A DNA stretch of 64,000 nucleotides, from assembly GCF_018603905.1 (NCBI RefSeq), contig NZ_JAHFZZ010000002.1, positions 372,001-436,000 of the forward strand. Direction: 5' to 3'. The notes beneath the pieces are model-generated. The model was not told the origin of the DNA, did no database searches, and was given only the letters and a program-made list of their open reading frames with translations. This document shows positions 1-9,659 of this stretch, piece by piece. This DNA comes from Nonomuraea sp. NEAU-A123 (GTDB lineage Bacteria > Actinomycetota > Actinomycetes > Streptosporangiales > Streptosporangiaceae). Numbering within the stretch: position 1 is the stretch's first letter; each line of letters starts with the position of its first letter. A program made the position numbers and the translations under genes.

Positions 1-371
1 GCGCGGGCCGTGCCCTCGACGTCGATGGCGCCGTGCTGGTAGAAGCGGTCGTCCTCGATCGCGACGATGGCCGTCTTCATCACCGCCGCGATGCGCTCCA
101 GCGGCACAACCTTGCGGTCCTGAGCATAGAACTGGGCGATCTGGTGGCCCTCGGCGTCGTACACCGTCGTCTTCTGCGCCAGCGGCGGCTCGGCCAGCTC
201 CTGCGGCCGCAGGTTCAGCGCCTCGGCCGAGGCGACGACCACCGCCCCCGACCCGCCCACGGCGGGCAGCACGAGCGCCGCCGCCACCACCCCGGCGGCG
301 GTGGCGGCCACGGACAACCGGGCCAGGCTGGAGAGGCGGGTACGAGGCGGCGAGCTGGACATGGCGGCCAT
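1..371 (-). CDS. Penicillin-binding protein, class A (5' part only)
   Basis: This is the N-terminal part of a bifunctional penicillin-binding protein, which polymerises and cross-links peptidoglycan on the outer face of the membrane. The gene runs off the left edge and about 123 codons are visible. After a short Ser/Pro/Arg-rich cytoplasmic end, an Ala/Val/Leu-rich stretch at about residues 18-47 forms the membrane anchor. Near residue 105 the motif AIEDDRFYQHGAID matches glycosyltransferase motif I (EDxxFxxH...D), which carries the catalytic Glu. I chose the ATG at 371 because a G-rich ribosome-binding stretch precedes it by about 8 nt; an in-frame ATG at 362 is possible. The penicillin-binding domain lies outside the window. 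Confidence 0.85.
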   Translation of the reverse strand, partial: MAAMSSSPPRTRLSSLARLSVAATAAGVVAAALVLPAVGGSGAVVVASAEALNLRPQELAEPPLAQKTTVYDAEGHQIAQFYAQDRKVVPLERIAAVMKTAIVAIEDDRFYQHGAIDVEGTAR

Positions 372-463
372 GACAGCACAGCCGCCCCCATGACGTCCAA
401 GACCGATATGAACCGCCCACTGATATCCGCTCCGATATCAGCCCAGGTCAACAGCCCGGCTCG

Positions 464-1675
464 TCACCAGGTGACCCACACGTCCTGCAGCCCCCCGGAC
501 AGCAGCCCCGTACGCAGCCGCAGATCGCCCGGAGCATCACGCAGCTCCAGCCCCGGCAGCCGCCGCACCAACGTGCCCAGCACGACCTGAAGCTCCATCC
601 GCGCCAGCGGCTGGCCCAGGCAGAAGTGCGGCCCCGCACCGAAGGCCAGATGCTGGCCGGCGTTGTCCCGACGCGCGTCGAACCGGTCGGGATCGGGGAA
701 CTTGCGCGGATCGCGGTTGGCCGCGGGCCGGCACGGGATCAGCGTCGTGCCCGCGCTGACCGCCACCCCGTCGAAGTCGACCTCCTCGGTGGCCACCCGG
801 GGCATCCCGATCACGCTGAGCGTGCTGTCCAGCCGCAGGACCTCCTCGACCGTGCCCGCGATCAGGTCCGGATCCTCGACCACGGCCGCATACCGCTCAC
901 GCTCCGACAGCAGCATCGCCACCATGATCGCGATCATGTTCGAGGTGGTCTCGTGCCCCGCCAGCAGCAGCGCCTGCACGGTCGCGATCAGCTCCTCATG
1001 ACTGAGCCGGCCGTCCTGGCTGTCGGAGATCTGCGTCAGCTCGCTGAGCATGTCGTCGCCCGGCGCCGCACGCTTCTCCTCAACCAGATTCGAGACATAC
1101 GCCCCGAACTCCGCATACGCCCGCTCCACCTCGGCCTGCTCATAGCGGGTCAGCGTCAGCATGACCTGAGACCAGTACGCGAACTTGTCCTGATCCTCAC
1201 TCGGCGCCCCCACCAGAGCGCAGATGACCCGCACCGGCAACGGCAGGCCCAGCTCACGCGACAAATTGCCCGGAGAAGCGCCGGCCAGCATGCCGTCCAC
1301 CAGCTCATCGGCCATCCGCTGCACCCGCGGCCGCCACGCCTCGATCTTGCGGATCGTGAACGACGGACTGAGCAGCCGCCGCCACCGCCGATGCCCCTCA
1401 CCCGCGATCGAGGTCCCGCTGGCCATGCGGCGAGCGAAGATCCCGCCGTCGGCCGTCGTGGACACCCGCGCGGCACCGGCCCCGCCGCGACTGAAGCGCG
1501 GATCGGTCAGCAGCAGCCGCACATCGTCGTAGCGGGTCATCAGGCCAGCCGTGTCGCCGCTGGGCAGCTGTACGTGCGCCACGGGACACCGCGCTTGCAA
1601 CTGCGCCCACTCCTCGGGCGGCTGCAGAGCCTCGGCCCGGTCGAAGGGGTAACGGGAGACGGATTCGGCGGTCAT
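464..1675 (-). CDS. Cytochrome P450
   Basis: Soluble bacterial cytochrome P450 of 403 residues, a haem-thiolate monooxygenase that needs ferredoxin partners encoded elsewhere. The I-helix oxygen-activation motif AGHETTSN, the K-helix ExxR (EEVLR) and the haem loop FGAGPHFCLG with the proximal Cys near residue 352 are all intact, and the length is normal for CYP105/107-type enzymes. The open frame extends 12 codons further upstream, but an AGGAGGG ribosome-binding site lies 7-8 nt before the ATG at 1675, so that start is preferred. No ferredoxin, reductase or biosynthetic gene is adjacent, so the substrate cannot be deduced. Confidence 0.93.
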   Translation of the reverse strand: MTAESVSRYPFDRAEALQPPEEWAQLQARCPVAHVQLPSGDTAGLMTRYDDVRLLLTDPRFSRGGAGAARVSTTADGGIFARRMASGTSIAGEGHRRWRRLLSPSFTIRKIEAWRPRVQRMADELVDGMLAGASPGNLSRELGLPLPVRVICALVGAPSEDQDKFAYWSQVMLTLTRYEQAEVERAYAEFGAYVSNLVEEKRAAPGDDMLSELTQISDSQDGRLSHEELIATVQALLLAGHETTSNMIAIMVAMLLSERERYAAVVEDPDLIAGTVEEVLRLDSTLSVIGMPRVATEEVDFDGVAVSAGTTLIPCRPAANRDPRKFPDPDRFDARRDNAGQHLAFGAGPHFCLGQPLARMELQVVLGTLVRRLPGLELRDAPGDLRLRTGLLSGGLQDVWVTW

Positions 1676-1744
1676 GACGGCGCCCTCCTGCTTGGCTGAC
1701 GGGACACCCAAGATCCTAAGGCAACAGCCTTAAACCTCGGGCGG

Positions 1745-2698
1745 TCAAACCAACGCCAGTTGCGGGAACCTCGGCTCCCGCTCCGGCGGCTCCGGCGGCC
1801 CCGACCGCATACCGTACATCCGGCACAACTGCCCGATCTGCCCCGTGATCCGCTCCTCATAACCGGCCGCGGGCAGCCCCGCCCGGTCATACAGCTCCTC
1901 ATAGCGCTCCACCAGATGCGGATGCGCCTCACCCAACCACTCCACATACCACTGCCGCGTCCCCGGCGGCAGCCGCAACACCACCGGCTCCACCACACCG
2001 GCCCCCGCGGCCGCGATCCGGCGCACCGTCGCCGCCAGCTGATCGGCCCCGTCACTCAGCAACGGCAGCACCGGAGCCATCAGCACCCGGCACGACACCC
2101 CCGCCTCCACCAACGCCGACACCAGCTCCAACCGCGCCTGCGCACCCACCGCGCCCGGCTCCACCGCCCGCCGGATCCGCTCATCGACGAACGCGATCGA
2201 CACCGCCACCTGCGCCCCCGCCCGCGCCAGCAACGCCGCATCACGCAGCACCAGCGGACTCTTGGTGTAAACAGTGAACGGCACCGCCGCCTCACCGAGC
2301 GCCTCCACGAGGCCCGGCATCAACCGATACGTCGCCTCGGCCTGCTGATAACAGTCACCACTGACCCCGACCGCCAGCGCCTCACCACCCCAGCGGCCCA
2401 GCTCGGCCCGCAGCCGCGACACCGCGTTGGCCTTCACCACGATCCGCGTGTCGAAATCACGCCCCGCGTCCAGCCCCAGCCGACGATGACCCGCGCGGGC
2501 ACCGCAGCCACGGCAAGCATGGGCGCAGCCACGATAGGGGGAGACGGCCCACCGCTGGGCGATGCCCGCGGTCTGCGGCACCCGCTCGATCATCGTACGG
2601 GCCTGCGTCTCGTAGAAGCCGCCACGCAGCACCGCCCGCCGCTCGATCACCGGACGGTCGTCTGTGGCCTCCACCAACGAAAGCGCATCCCAACCCAC
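1745..2698 (-). CDS. Radical SAM protein of the Rv2578c type
   Basis: 317-residue radical S-adenosylmethionine protein of the SplB-like Rv2578c family, whose reaction is not established. The N-terminal third contains WAVSPYRGCAHACRGCGAR, in which three cysteines spaced Cx3Cx2C should bind the [4Fe-4S] cluster. The residue before the third Cys is Gly, where most radical SAM proteins have an aromatic residue. The rest shows the alternating strand/helix pattern of a partial TIM barrel (VSGDCYQQAE, VYTKSPLVLRD, VLMAPVLP). It is divergent from the SMR gene; the region between them is about 117 bp. Confidence 0.85.
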   Translation of the reverse strand: MGWDALSLVEATDDRPVIERRAVLRGGFYETQARTMIERVPQTAGIAQRWAVSPYRGCAHACRGCGARAGHRRLGLDAGRDFDTRIVVKANAVSRLRAELGRWGGEALAVGVSGDCYQQAEATYRLMPGLVEALGEAAVPFTVYTKSPLVLRDAALLARAGAQVAVSIAFVDERIRRAVEPGAVGAQARLELVSALVEAGVSCRVLMAPVLPLLSDGADQLAATVRRIAAAGAGVVEPVVLRLPPGTRQWYVEWLGEAHPHLVERYEELYDRAGLPAAGYEERITGQIGQLCRMYGMRSGPPEPPEREPRFPQLALV

Positions 2699-2815
2699 AC
2701 CCCACAGTGGAACACGTATTCGACTCCCTTTTCAAGCGCTTCCCCCCACCGGGGGAGCGGCCCCCTCCCTAAAGTGGGCAGCAGACGTACCACCACATCG
2801 GGGGAGGGCCTCACC

Positions 2816-3139
2816 ATGGCCTGGCTGCTGCTCGCATTCGCCATCGCGGCCGAGGTCATCGCGACCACCGCGCTCAAACTCAGCGACGGCCTGGCCCACC
2901 TCGGCTGGAGCGCCGTCGTGGCCATCGGCTACCTCATCTCCTTCATCCTGCTGGCCCGCGCCCTGAAAATGCAGCTCGAAGTCGGCACCGCCTACGCCGT
3001 CTGGTCCGGCGCCGGCACCGCCGCCATCGCCCTCATCGGCGCCGCCTTCCTGGGCGAGACCCTCACCCCCCTCAAGATCGGCGGCATCCTGCTCATCATC
3101 GGCGGCGTCATCGTCCTCAACCTCGCCGGCGCCCACTGA
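2816..3139 (+). CDS. Small multidrug resistance (SMR) efflux protein
   Basis: 107-residue, four-helix inner-membrane protein of the SMR family, which works as an antiparallel dimer exchanging protons for cationic drugs or guanidinium-type compounds. The essential membrane Glu is residue 13 in AIAAEVIATTALKLS, and the signature YAVWSGAGTA follows in the third helix. The start is fixed by a GGGGGAGGG ribosome-binding site at 2800-2808, 7 nt upstream of the ATG. The gene appears monocistronic. The leader has G/C runs able to form short hairpins, but I could not match it to a guanidine riboswitch. Confidence 0.92.
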   Translation: MAWLLLAFAIAAEVIATTALKLSDGLAHLGWSAVVAIGYLISFILLARALKMQLEVGTAYAVWSGAGTAAIALIGAAFLGETLTPLKIGGILLIIGGVIVLNLAGAH

Positions 3140-3267
3140 CCACCGCCTTCACGTCCAGCAAGCAGATCATCGCTGCACGCATAAGCGCAGACCCAGATGC
3201 AGCCCGCACGCTCAAACGCCTTGATCACGCGTCCCGACCAAGCCCATGACCCGGCACAATCGGTTAC

Positions 3268-6200
3268 GTGTGGATCGCGATGCTGGGACCGCTGGAAGTC
3301 CAGGACGACGACGGCAGCCCCGTAGAGGTGACCGGCGCCCGCCTGCGAACCCTCCTGATCGTCCTGGCGCTCGAACCCGACCGCGTCGTCCCCATGACCC
3401 GCCTGATCGACGGCATCTGGGGCCCCCGCCCACCGGCAGGAGCCGTCAACGCCGTACAAGCACTCGTCTCACGCCTGCGCCGCGTCCTGCCACAAGCCCA
3501 CATCGAACCCTATCCAGCCGGCTACCGGCTGGCACTCAACCCCGACGCGGTGGACGTGACCCGCTTCGAACGCCTCGCCGCCGCCGGACGCTCCGCCCTG
3601 GCCCACGACCCCGCCACAGCCGCCCGGACCCTGCGCGAGGCCCTGAACCTATGGCGCGGCCCAGCCCTGCTGGACGTAGCCGACACCGACTTCTTCCAAG
3701 CACCACTGACCCACCTGTCACACCTACGGCTGAGCGCCACGGAAGACCGCATCGAAGCCGATCTCCACCTGGGCCGCGCCGGCGAACTCACCACCGAACT
3801 GACCTCACTGACCGCCGAACACCCCCTGCGCGAACGACTGGCAGCCGCCTTGATGCGAGCACTGTGCGCGGCCGGCCGCCCCGCCGAGGCACTGACGACC
3901 TATGAACGAACACGGCAGGCACTCGCCGAGACACTCGGCGCCGACCCCTCACCCCAGCTGTCCGCCCTGCACACCGCGGTCCTACGCGGACAGGTCAGCG
4001 TCACCCCACCGCGAAAACGCGACACCGGGGGAGCGCCACCCACGAACCTGCGCGCCCCACTGACCAGCTTCGTCGGCCGCGACCACGAGGTCACCCAGAT
4101 CGGCGAGCTGATCGGCCGACACCGGCTCACCACCCTCATCGGCCCCGGCGGATCCGGAAAGACCCGGCTGGCCACCGAAACCGCCCGCACCCTGCTCCAC
4201 CAGCTGACCGGCGGCGTCTGGCTGGCCGACCTCGCCCCGATCAGCGACGACACCGACCTGCCACAGACGATCATGACCGCGCTGGGCATCCGCGGCCACG
4301 CCTCAGCGGGCGAGCCGATCGACCGGCTCACGGCCGCACTGCGCACCCGCGACGCACTCCTCGTCCTGGACAACTGCGAGCACCTGATCGGCCCGGCCGC
4401 CACCCTGGCCGACCAACTCCTCGGCACCTGCCCCCACCTGCGCATCCTGGCCACCAGCCGGGAACCACTCGCCATCACCGGCGAGGCCCTGTGGCCGGTC
4501 GAACCCCTCACCCTGCCCCCCGAGGACGCCGACCTCACCACAGCCATGTCCTGCGCCGCGGTCCAACTCCTCAGCGACCGAGCCGGCACCGCCCGCCCCG
4601 GCTTCGCCGTCACCGAACACACCACCTCAGACGTCGTACGCATCTGCCGCGCACTGGACGGCATCCCCCTGGCCATCGAACTGGCCGCCGCCCGGCTGCG
4701 CACCATGACCCCCCAACACCTGGCCGGCCAACTCCACGACCGCTTCCACCTCCTGACCGGCGGCAGCCGCACCGCACCACCCCGGCACCAGACCCTGCGG
4801 GCCGTGATCGACTGGAGCTGGAACCTGCTGTCCGAACAGGAACGCGCACTGCTGCGCCGCCTCACGACGTTCTCCGGCGGCGCGACCACCGAGGCCGCCG
4901 AACACGTATGCGCCGACAGCCCCGCCACAGCGCAACCATCCGAACCAGCCCATACCACCACCATCCCCGCCGATCACGTGCTCGACCTGCTCACCGCACT
5001 GACCGACAAATCCCTCCTGCTCCCTCCCGACGACACCACACCGCACTACCGGATGCTCGAGACCATCAAGGCCTACAGCCAAGAACGCCTCGACGAAGCC
5101 GGAGAACGCGACCGCATCCGCCACGCCCACGCCACCTACTTCGCCGAACTCGCCGAAACCGCCGACCCACACCTACGCCGCGCCGGACAACTCCACTGGC
5201 TCAACCGCCTCGCCGCCGACCACGACAACCTCAACGCCGCCACCCGCGCCGCCATCGCCACCGGCGACGCACAGACCGCCGTACGACTGGTCGCGGCGAC
5301 CGGCTGGTACTGGTGGCTGCACTGGGCCCTCAGCGGCCACAAAGCCGAAGGCGCCCACCTGGCCGCCCAAGCACTGGCCCTGCCGGGCCCGGTCGACGAC
5401 ACCGTACGGGCGACCGCCTGCGCGATCGCCGCACAGTTCGAATTCAACGGCCTCGGCGACGAACACCGAGCCAAGGACTGGATCGCCACCGCACAACACC
5501 TCACCGAAAACACCAAGCACCCCCACCCCGTGGTACGACTCATCGGACCACTCGACCGGATGCTGACCAACGCCCGCGCCTCCACCGACCCACCGGCAGA
5601 GACGAAAGAACTGTTCGCCGACGAAGACCCCTGGGTACGAGCGATGGCCCGGCTCAACCGCGCCCTCACCCTGATCAACGTCGGCCGCCTGCACACCGAA
5701 GCGCACAACGACCTCCAGGCCGCCCTCACCGAGTTCCGCGCCATCGGCGAGCGATGGGGCATCACCTCCTCCCTCACCGCACTGGCCGGCCTGGCCACCT
5801 GGCGCGGCGACCTGACCACCGCCATCGCCTGCTACGAGCAGGCCATCGCCGTCATCACCGAAGCCGTCGACGGCCCAGACGCATGGCTGATGCGACTCCG
5901 ACTGGCCCAGCTACGCTGGCTGCACGGCGACACCGAAGGCAGCGCCGCCGCCATCGCCGAAGTCGAACGCGACACCGAACGGATCGCCCTGCCCGACACA
6001 CTGGTCGCGATGGCCTACCTCAAAGCCGACCTCGCCCGCTGGAACGGCGACCCCGCCGCGGCCCACACCCACCTGGCCCGCGCCGAGACACTGGCGCAGC
6101 ACATCACCGTCAACTGGTCATTTCGCGCGATGCTCCTGGACTCGCACGGATACCTGGACGTCCTGCAAGGCGACCTCGACGCCGCCCGCACCCACCACGC

Positions 6201-6495
6201 CGACGCCCTGGCCTGGGCCCTGCGCTCCATGAACGCATCGACGATCAGCCAGACCCTGGTCGGCATCGCGAACCTCGCCCTGCACCAAGACCAGCCCCAG
6301 CAGGCCGCCCGCCTGCTCGCGGCCGGCGACGCGGTACGCGGCACACCCGACCTGTCCCACCCCGACGCCATCCGCGTCAAGGCAGCCACCAGAGCCGCCC
6401 TCAGCGACCGCGAACACGCCGAAGCGGCCCAGCGCGGCCGGGACGCGACCATCGCCACGGTCGACAAAATCGCCGCCCTCACCCTCGACCCCTGA
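3268..6495 (+). CDS. AfsR/SARP-family regulator with NB-ARC and TPR domains
   Basis: Large cytoplasmic regulator of 1075 residues. Domains in order are an OmpR-type winged helix (about 5-90), a bacterial transcriptional activator domain (about 95-240), an NB-ARC/STAND ATPase with P-loop GPGGSGKT at 292-299 and Walker B LLVLDNCEHL near 363, and a TPR-rich C-terminal half with repeated Ala-rich helix pairs. The family activates secondary metabolism or stress genes. The GTG at 3268 begins MWIAMLGPLEV, the usual start of the DNA-binding domain. CACAAT lies about 7 nt upstream, so a leaderless mRNA is possible. No biosynthetic cluster adjoins it, so the target is unknown. Confidence 0.9.
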   Translation: MWIAMLGPLEVQDDDGSPVEVTGARLRTLLIVLALEPDRVVPMTRLIDGIWGPRPPAGAVNAVQALVSRLRRVLPQAHIEPYPAGYRLALNPDAVDVTRFERLAAAGRSALAHDPATAARTLREALNLWRGPALLDVADTDFFQAPLTHLSHLRLSATEDRIEADLHLGRAGELTTELTSLTAEHPLRERLAAALMRALCAAGRPAEALTTYERTRQALAETLGADPSPQLSALHTAVLRGQVSVTPPRKRDTGGAPPTNLRAPLTSFVGRDHEVTQIGELIGRHRLTTLIGPGGSGKTRLATETARTLLHQLTGGVWLADLAPISDDTDLPQTIMTALGIRGHASAGEPIDRLTAALRTRDALLVLDNCEHLIGPAATLADQLLGTCPHLRILATSREPLAITGEALWPVEPLTLPPEDADLTTAMSCAAVQLLSDRAGTARPGFAVTEHTTSDVVRICRALDGIPLAIELAAARLRTMTPQHLAGQLHDRFHLLTGGSRTAPPRHQTLRAVIDWSWNLLSEQERALLRRLTTFSGGATTEAAEHVCADSPATAQPSEPAHTTTIPADHVLDLLTALTDKSLLLPPDDTTPHYRMLETIKAYSQERLDEAGERDRIRHAHATYFAELAETADPHLRRAGQLHWLNRLAADHDNLNAATRAAIATGDAQTAVRLVAATGWYWWLHWALSGHKAEGAHLAAQALALPGPVDDTVRATACAIAAQFEFNGLGDEHRAKDWIATAQHLTENTKHPHPVVRLIGPLDRMLTNARASTDPPAETKELFADEDPWVRAMARLNRALTLINVGRLHTEAHNDLQAALTEFRAIGERWGITSSLTALAGLATWRGDLTTAIACYEQAIAVITEAVDGPDAWLMRLRLAQLRWLHGDTEGSAAAIAEVERDTERIALPDTLVAMAYLKADLARWNGDPAAAHTHLARAETLAQHITVNWSFRAMLLDSHGYLDVLQGDLDAARTHHADALAWALRSMNASTISQTLVGIANLALHQDQPQQAARLLAAGDAVRGTPDLSHPDAIRVKAATRAALSDREHAEAAQRGRDATIATVDKIAALTLDP

Positions 6496-6541
6496 CCACC
6501 GCCCAGTCAGCCGTCCGTCCGAGCGACCGACAGCCTGGTCC

Positions 6542-6567
6542 GCCGACCAGCCGGTCCGCCGGTCGGC
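6542..6567. terminator. GC-rich hairpin between convergent genes
   Basis: GCCGACC at 6542-6548 pairs with GGTCGGC at 6561-6567 across a 12-nt loop, between the convergent AfsR-like and S9 peptidase genes. There is no T-tract, so it would be a structure-only terminator; the whole 6496-6664 gap is rich in CCGGTC repeats, which weakens the call. Confidence 0.35.
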
Positions 6568-6664
6568 CGGTCCGGCAGGCCGCCGCGAGTACGCAGCGGG
6601 CCCGCGAGCCAGCCGACCGGCATCGGCTCACCACCGAGCCCGGCCAGTCGGCGCCCCGCCCAGC

Positions 6665-8938
6665 TCACGCATCCCCAGCACCGATGGGAACCCTGGACAG
6701 GCGATACCCCTCCGGCGGCTCCACCCCCAACAGATGACGCACCAGGAAATCCCACTTACGACGATTGACGTAATACTCGAACCCGACATACACATGCTCG
6801 GCCCGCGGCACCACCAGCAACTCGAAGTCCTTGTCGGCCGCGATAAGACGATCGACCAGCCGCAACGTCAGATCGGGCGACACCTGAGTGTCCAACCCGC
6901 CATGAACCAGCAGCAACCGGCCCACCAGCCGATCGGCGAGATCCACATTCGACGCACGGGCATACCTCTGCGCATCGAACGGCCCGTGATAGGCCTCAGC
7001 GCTCCCCGGATCGCCGTAGCGCAGATCATGCATCCCCGACTCGACCACGCCGACCTTGAACACCTCAGGAAAGTCCAGCATCGCCCGCACGGCCGCGAAC
7101 CCGCCGGCCGAAAGGCCGAAGACCCCCACCCGATCCAGATCCATCCACGGCCGCCCCGCCGCCAACTGCTCCAGCGCCGCGACATGATCGGCCAGCCCCG
7201 CCTCGTCCAGCCGCCCATAGGAGGCGTCATGGAAGGCCTTGTCACGCCCCGGAGTGCCCCGCCCGTCCACGGCGACCACGACGAACCCGAGCGCGGCCAC
7301 CACCTCGGCGTCATAACCGTGCCACCCGGCATCGAAGGACGGGCTCACCCGGTTGACCGCAGGAAAGGGATAGACATGATCCACAACCGGATAGCTCCGG
7401 CCCGGATCGAACCCATGCGGCCGGTACAGCACCCCATAGACGTCGCTGTGGCCGTCGGCCGCCTTGACGCAGAAGCGTTCCGGGGGAGTCCAGCCCGCCG
7501 CCGTGAGCCGGGTGACATCGGCGCGCTCCAGTTCCACCAGCACCCGCCCGTCCCAGCCGCGCACCGTGACCGACGGCGGCGTGTCGGTCGTGGACGCCGA
7601 GTCGAGGAAGTAGCCCTTGTTGTCCGCCACGATGACGACATGGTCCAGATCATCGTCGGTGATCCGCTCGAACCCCGAGCCGTCCAGCCCGGCCCGGCAC
7701 ACCGACCGGCGATACGGATCGGCCGCCACCAGCCCGCAGGCGACGAAGTACACCACCCGCGCCACCTCATCGACGTGCAAGATCTCCTGCACCGCCCACG
7801 ACCCCGACGTCACCTGCCCGCGCGGCTCACCACTGCGCGCGTCGTACAGGTAGAGATGACCCCACCCGTCACGCTGGGAGTACCACAGCACCTCCTGCCC
7901 GCCCGGCAAGACCCTGACCATGGGAGCCTGCGACATCTGCTGGGCCGGCTCCACCCGGGTCTCGCCGCTCTCGCTCAGCACGGTCACCACCTCGCCGCTG
8001 ACCGGATCGAGCCGGTGCAGCCGCAGCGTGCGCCCATCACGCGAGCGACGCAGGTAGTAGACCGCCGAGCCGTCCTGCGCCCACCAGGCCCACTTCATGA
8101 AGATCGGCGATATCGTCGGCATCTCCACCGGCTCCGCCCGCGCCGCCACCGCCGTGCCGCGCGCGACGTCCAGCACCACGAACGCGGCCAGCGGCAGCCG
8201 GTCATCGCCGGGAAACGGCTGCCGCAACGTCACCAGCGCGGGCGCGCCGCCGTCGTCCGGCATGGACTCCACCAGATGCGTCCGCCGCACCCCTTGCTGA
8301 TCGGTGCGGTGCGTCAGCACCCGCCGGGAATCGGGCGACCAGGACACGGCAGGCGGCGCGTGGGGGAGCCCCATCTTCTTCAACAACGTTGAATACATGA
8401 AAAAATCAGGACTCGCCCCGTAGTCGTGGTCCGCGTCCCCATCAGCCGTCAGAGCCCACTCCCGGCCATCCTCCAGCGAACGCACCCACACATCGTGCCC
8501 CCGCCGGAACGCCACCAGCCGGCCATCCGGCGAAGCCACCTCCACCGGACCGACCGGCGCGACACCCGCGACCCGCTCACACGCGGAACCGTCCACCCGG
8601 CAGCGCCAGCGCCCGCCGAACGCGTCGAACTCCACCCCATCACCGCTCAACTCCACCCCACTCAACGGCAGCGCCGACGCATCCGCCTCCCGCCCCGAGG
8701 CCGCCGCCAGCGCGGCCGCCACCTTCTCCTGATCGAAGGCCGGCCCGCGGCTACCCGCCACCGGATCGACCAGCACGAACCTGCGGCCCTCAGCGGTGTC
8801 CACCGCGTACCAGAACCGGGCACCCCCCTCGATCCACCGCGGACTGACCTTGTCCCCGAGCACCAGATTGCCGCGGTTGTCCCGCAGCAACCGCTCAGCC
8901 GCCCGATAAGCCCCGGCATCGAGTCGCGTTGTCGTCAT
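6665..8938 (-). CDS. S9 family peptidase (DPP IV-like serine peptidase)
   Basis: 757-residue prolyl-oligopeptidase/dipeptidyl-peptidase IV-type enzyme. The N-terminal two thirds form a beta-propeller gate (repeated WSPDSRR-like blades). The C-terminal alpha/beta-hydrolase domain has the nucleophile motif GLSAGGFAA with Ser at about residue 610, an acidic residue in HGGLDTQVSP and the catalytic His in RAEHVYVGFEYY. No signal peptide is seen after the preferred start, so it is probably cytoplasmic and trims peptides. The frame is open for 32 more codons upstream, but GGAGGCG sits just before the ATG at 8938 and the extension does not look like family sequence. Confidence 0.9.
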   Translation of the reverse strand: MTTTRLDAGAYRAAERLLRDNRGNLVLGDKVSPRWIEGGARFWYAVDTAEGRRFVLVDPVAGSRGPAFDQEKVAAALAAASGREADASALPLSGVELSGDGVEFDAFGGRWRCRVDGSACERVAGVAPVGPVEVASPDGRLVAFRRGHDVWVRSLEDGREWALTADGDADHDYGASPDFFMYSTLLKKMGLPHAPPAVSWSPDSRRVLTHRTDQQGVRRTHLVESMPDDGGAPALVTLRQPFPGDDRLPLAAFVVLDVARGTAVAARAEPVEMPTISPIFMKWAWWAQDGSAVYYLRRSRDGRTLRLHRLDPVSGEVVTVLSESGETRVEPAQQMSQAPMVRVLPGGQEVLWYSQRDGWGHLYLYDARSGEPRGQVTSGSWAVQEILHVDEVARVVYFVACGLVAADPYRRSVCRAGLDGSGFERITDDDLDHVVIVADNKGYFLDSASTTDTPPSVTVRGWDGRVLVELERADVTRLTAAGWTPPERFCVKAADGHSDVYGVLYRPHGFDPGRSYPVVDHVYPFPAVNRVSPSFDAGWHGYDAEVVAALGFVVVAVDGRGTPGRDKAFHDASYGRLDEAGLADHVAALEQLAAGRPWMDLDRVGVFGLSAGGFAAVRAMLDFPEVFKVGVVESGMHDLRYGDPGSAEAYHGPFDAQRYARASNVDLADRLVGRLLLVHGGLDTQVSPDLTLRLVDRLIAADKDFELLVVPRAEHVYVGFEYYVNRRKWDFLVRHLLGVEPPEGYRLSRVPIGAGDA

Positions 8939-9092
8939 CTGTCGCCTCCCGTGGAAGAACTGGATCGCCGCGACCATCCCGCACCACGCTGACACCCCTT
9001 TGAGCCCCCGCTGACAGATCGTTGACACGCCCAAAAACCACCACCAGCAAGGACCCGGACGAAAACACCTCGCGCCCCAAAGACGGGTTATC

Positions 9093-9098
9093 TACACT
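9093..9098 (+). promoter_or_regulatory. -10 box for a leaderless mRNA
   Basis: TACACT at 9093-9098 ends 6 nt before the GTG start at 9105, the geometry of actinobacterial leaderless genes. No ribosome-binding site precedes that GTG. Confidence 0.5.
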
Positions 9099-9104
9099 GC
9101 CCAC

Positions 9105-9659
9105 GTGCTCAAACCCCACTACCCGATCATCACCGACCGCCTCCTGCTGCGCGCCTTCACCCCCAACGACCTCCACGCGCTGCACGCCTACGAATCCCGG
9201 CCCGAAGTCGCCCGCTACCTCTACTGGGAACCCCGCGACCTCGACACCGTGCACACCTTCCTCGACAAGAAGATCACCCGCGTCGCCCTCCTCGACGAAG
9301 GAGACGCCCTCGACATCGCCATCACCCTGCGCCACAGCGGCGAACTCATCGGCAACGGCGTCCTGATCTGGACCAGCAAGCAACACCGCCAAGGCGAGAT
9401 CGGCTACATCCTGCACCCCGACCACCACCGCCACGGCTACGCCCCCGAAGCCGCCCGCGAACTGCTGCGCCTCGGCTTCGAAGGACTCGGCCTGCACCGC
9501 ATGACCGGCCGCATCGACGCCCGCAACACCGCCTCCGGCCGCGTCCTGGAAAAACTCGGCATGCGCCGCGAAGCCCACCTCATCGACAACGAACAGGTCA
9601 AGGGCGAATGGACCTCCGAGGTCATCTACGCCATGCTCGAATCAGAATGGACACCATAA
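9105..9659 (+). CDS. GNAT N-acetyltransferase, RimJ-like
   Basis: 184-residue acetyltransferase of the GNAT fold, RimJ/RimL subgroup, moving an acetyl group from acetyl-CoA to a protein N-terminus or small amine. The opening ITDRLLLRAFTPND and the closing block DARNTASGRVLEKLGMRREA are typical, and the acetyl-CoA-binding segment is HRQGEIGYILHPDHHRHGYA. The GTG at 9105 is preferred because a TACACT -10 box lies 6 nt upstream. The gene overlaps the following DUF952 gene by 13 nt, so the two are translationally coupled. Confidence 0.88.
   Translation: MLKPHYPIITDRLLLRAFTPNDLHALHAYESRPEVARYLYWEPRDLDTVHTFLDKKITRVALLDEGDALDIAITLRHSGELIGNGVLIWTSKQHRQGEIGYILHPDHHRHGYAPEAARELLRLGFEGLGLHRMTGRIDARNTASGRVLEKLGMRREAHLIDNEQVKGEWTSEVIYAMLESEWTP

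Noticed and set aside
2699..2815. Guanidine riboswitch before the SMR gene
   Set aside because: SMR genes often carry one, and short G/C hairpins can be drawn, but I could not find conserved motifs of guanidine-I, -II or -III.
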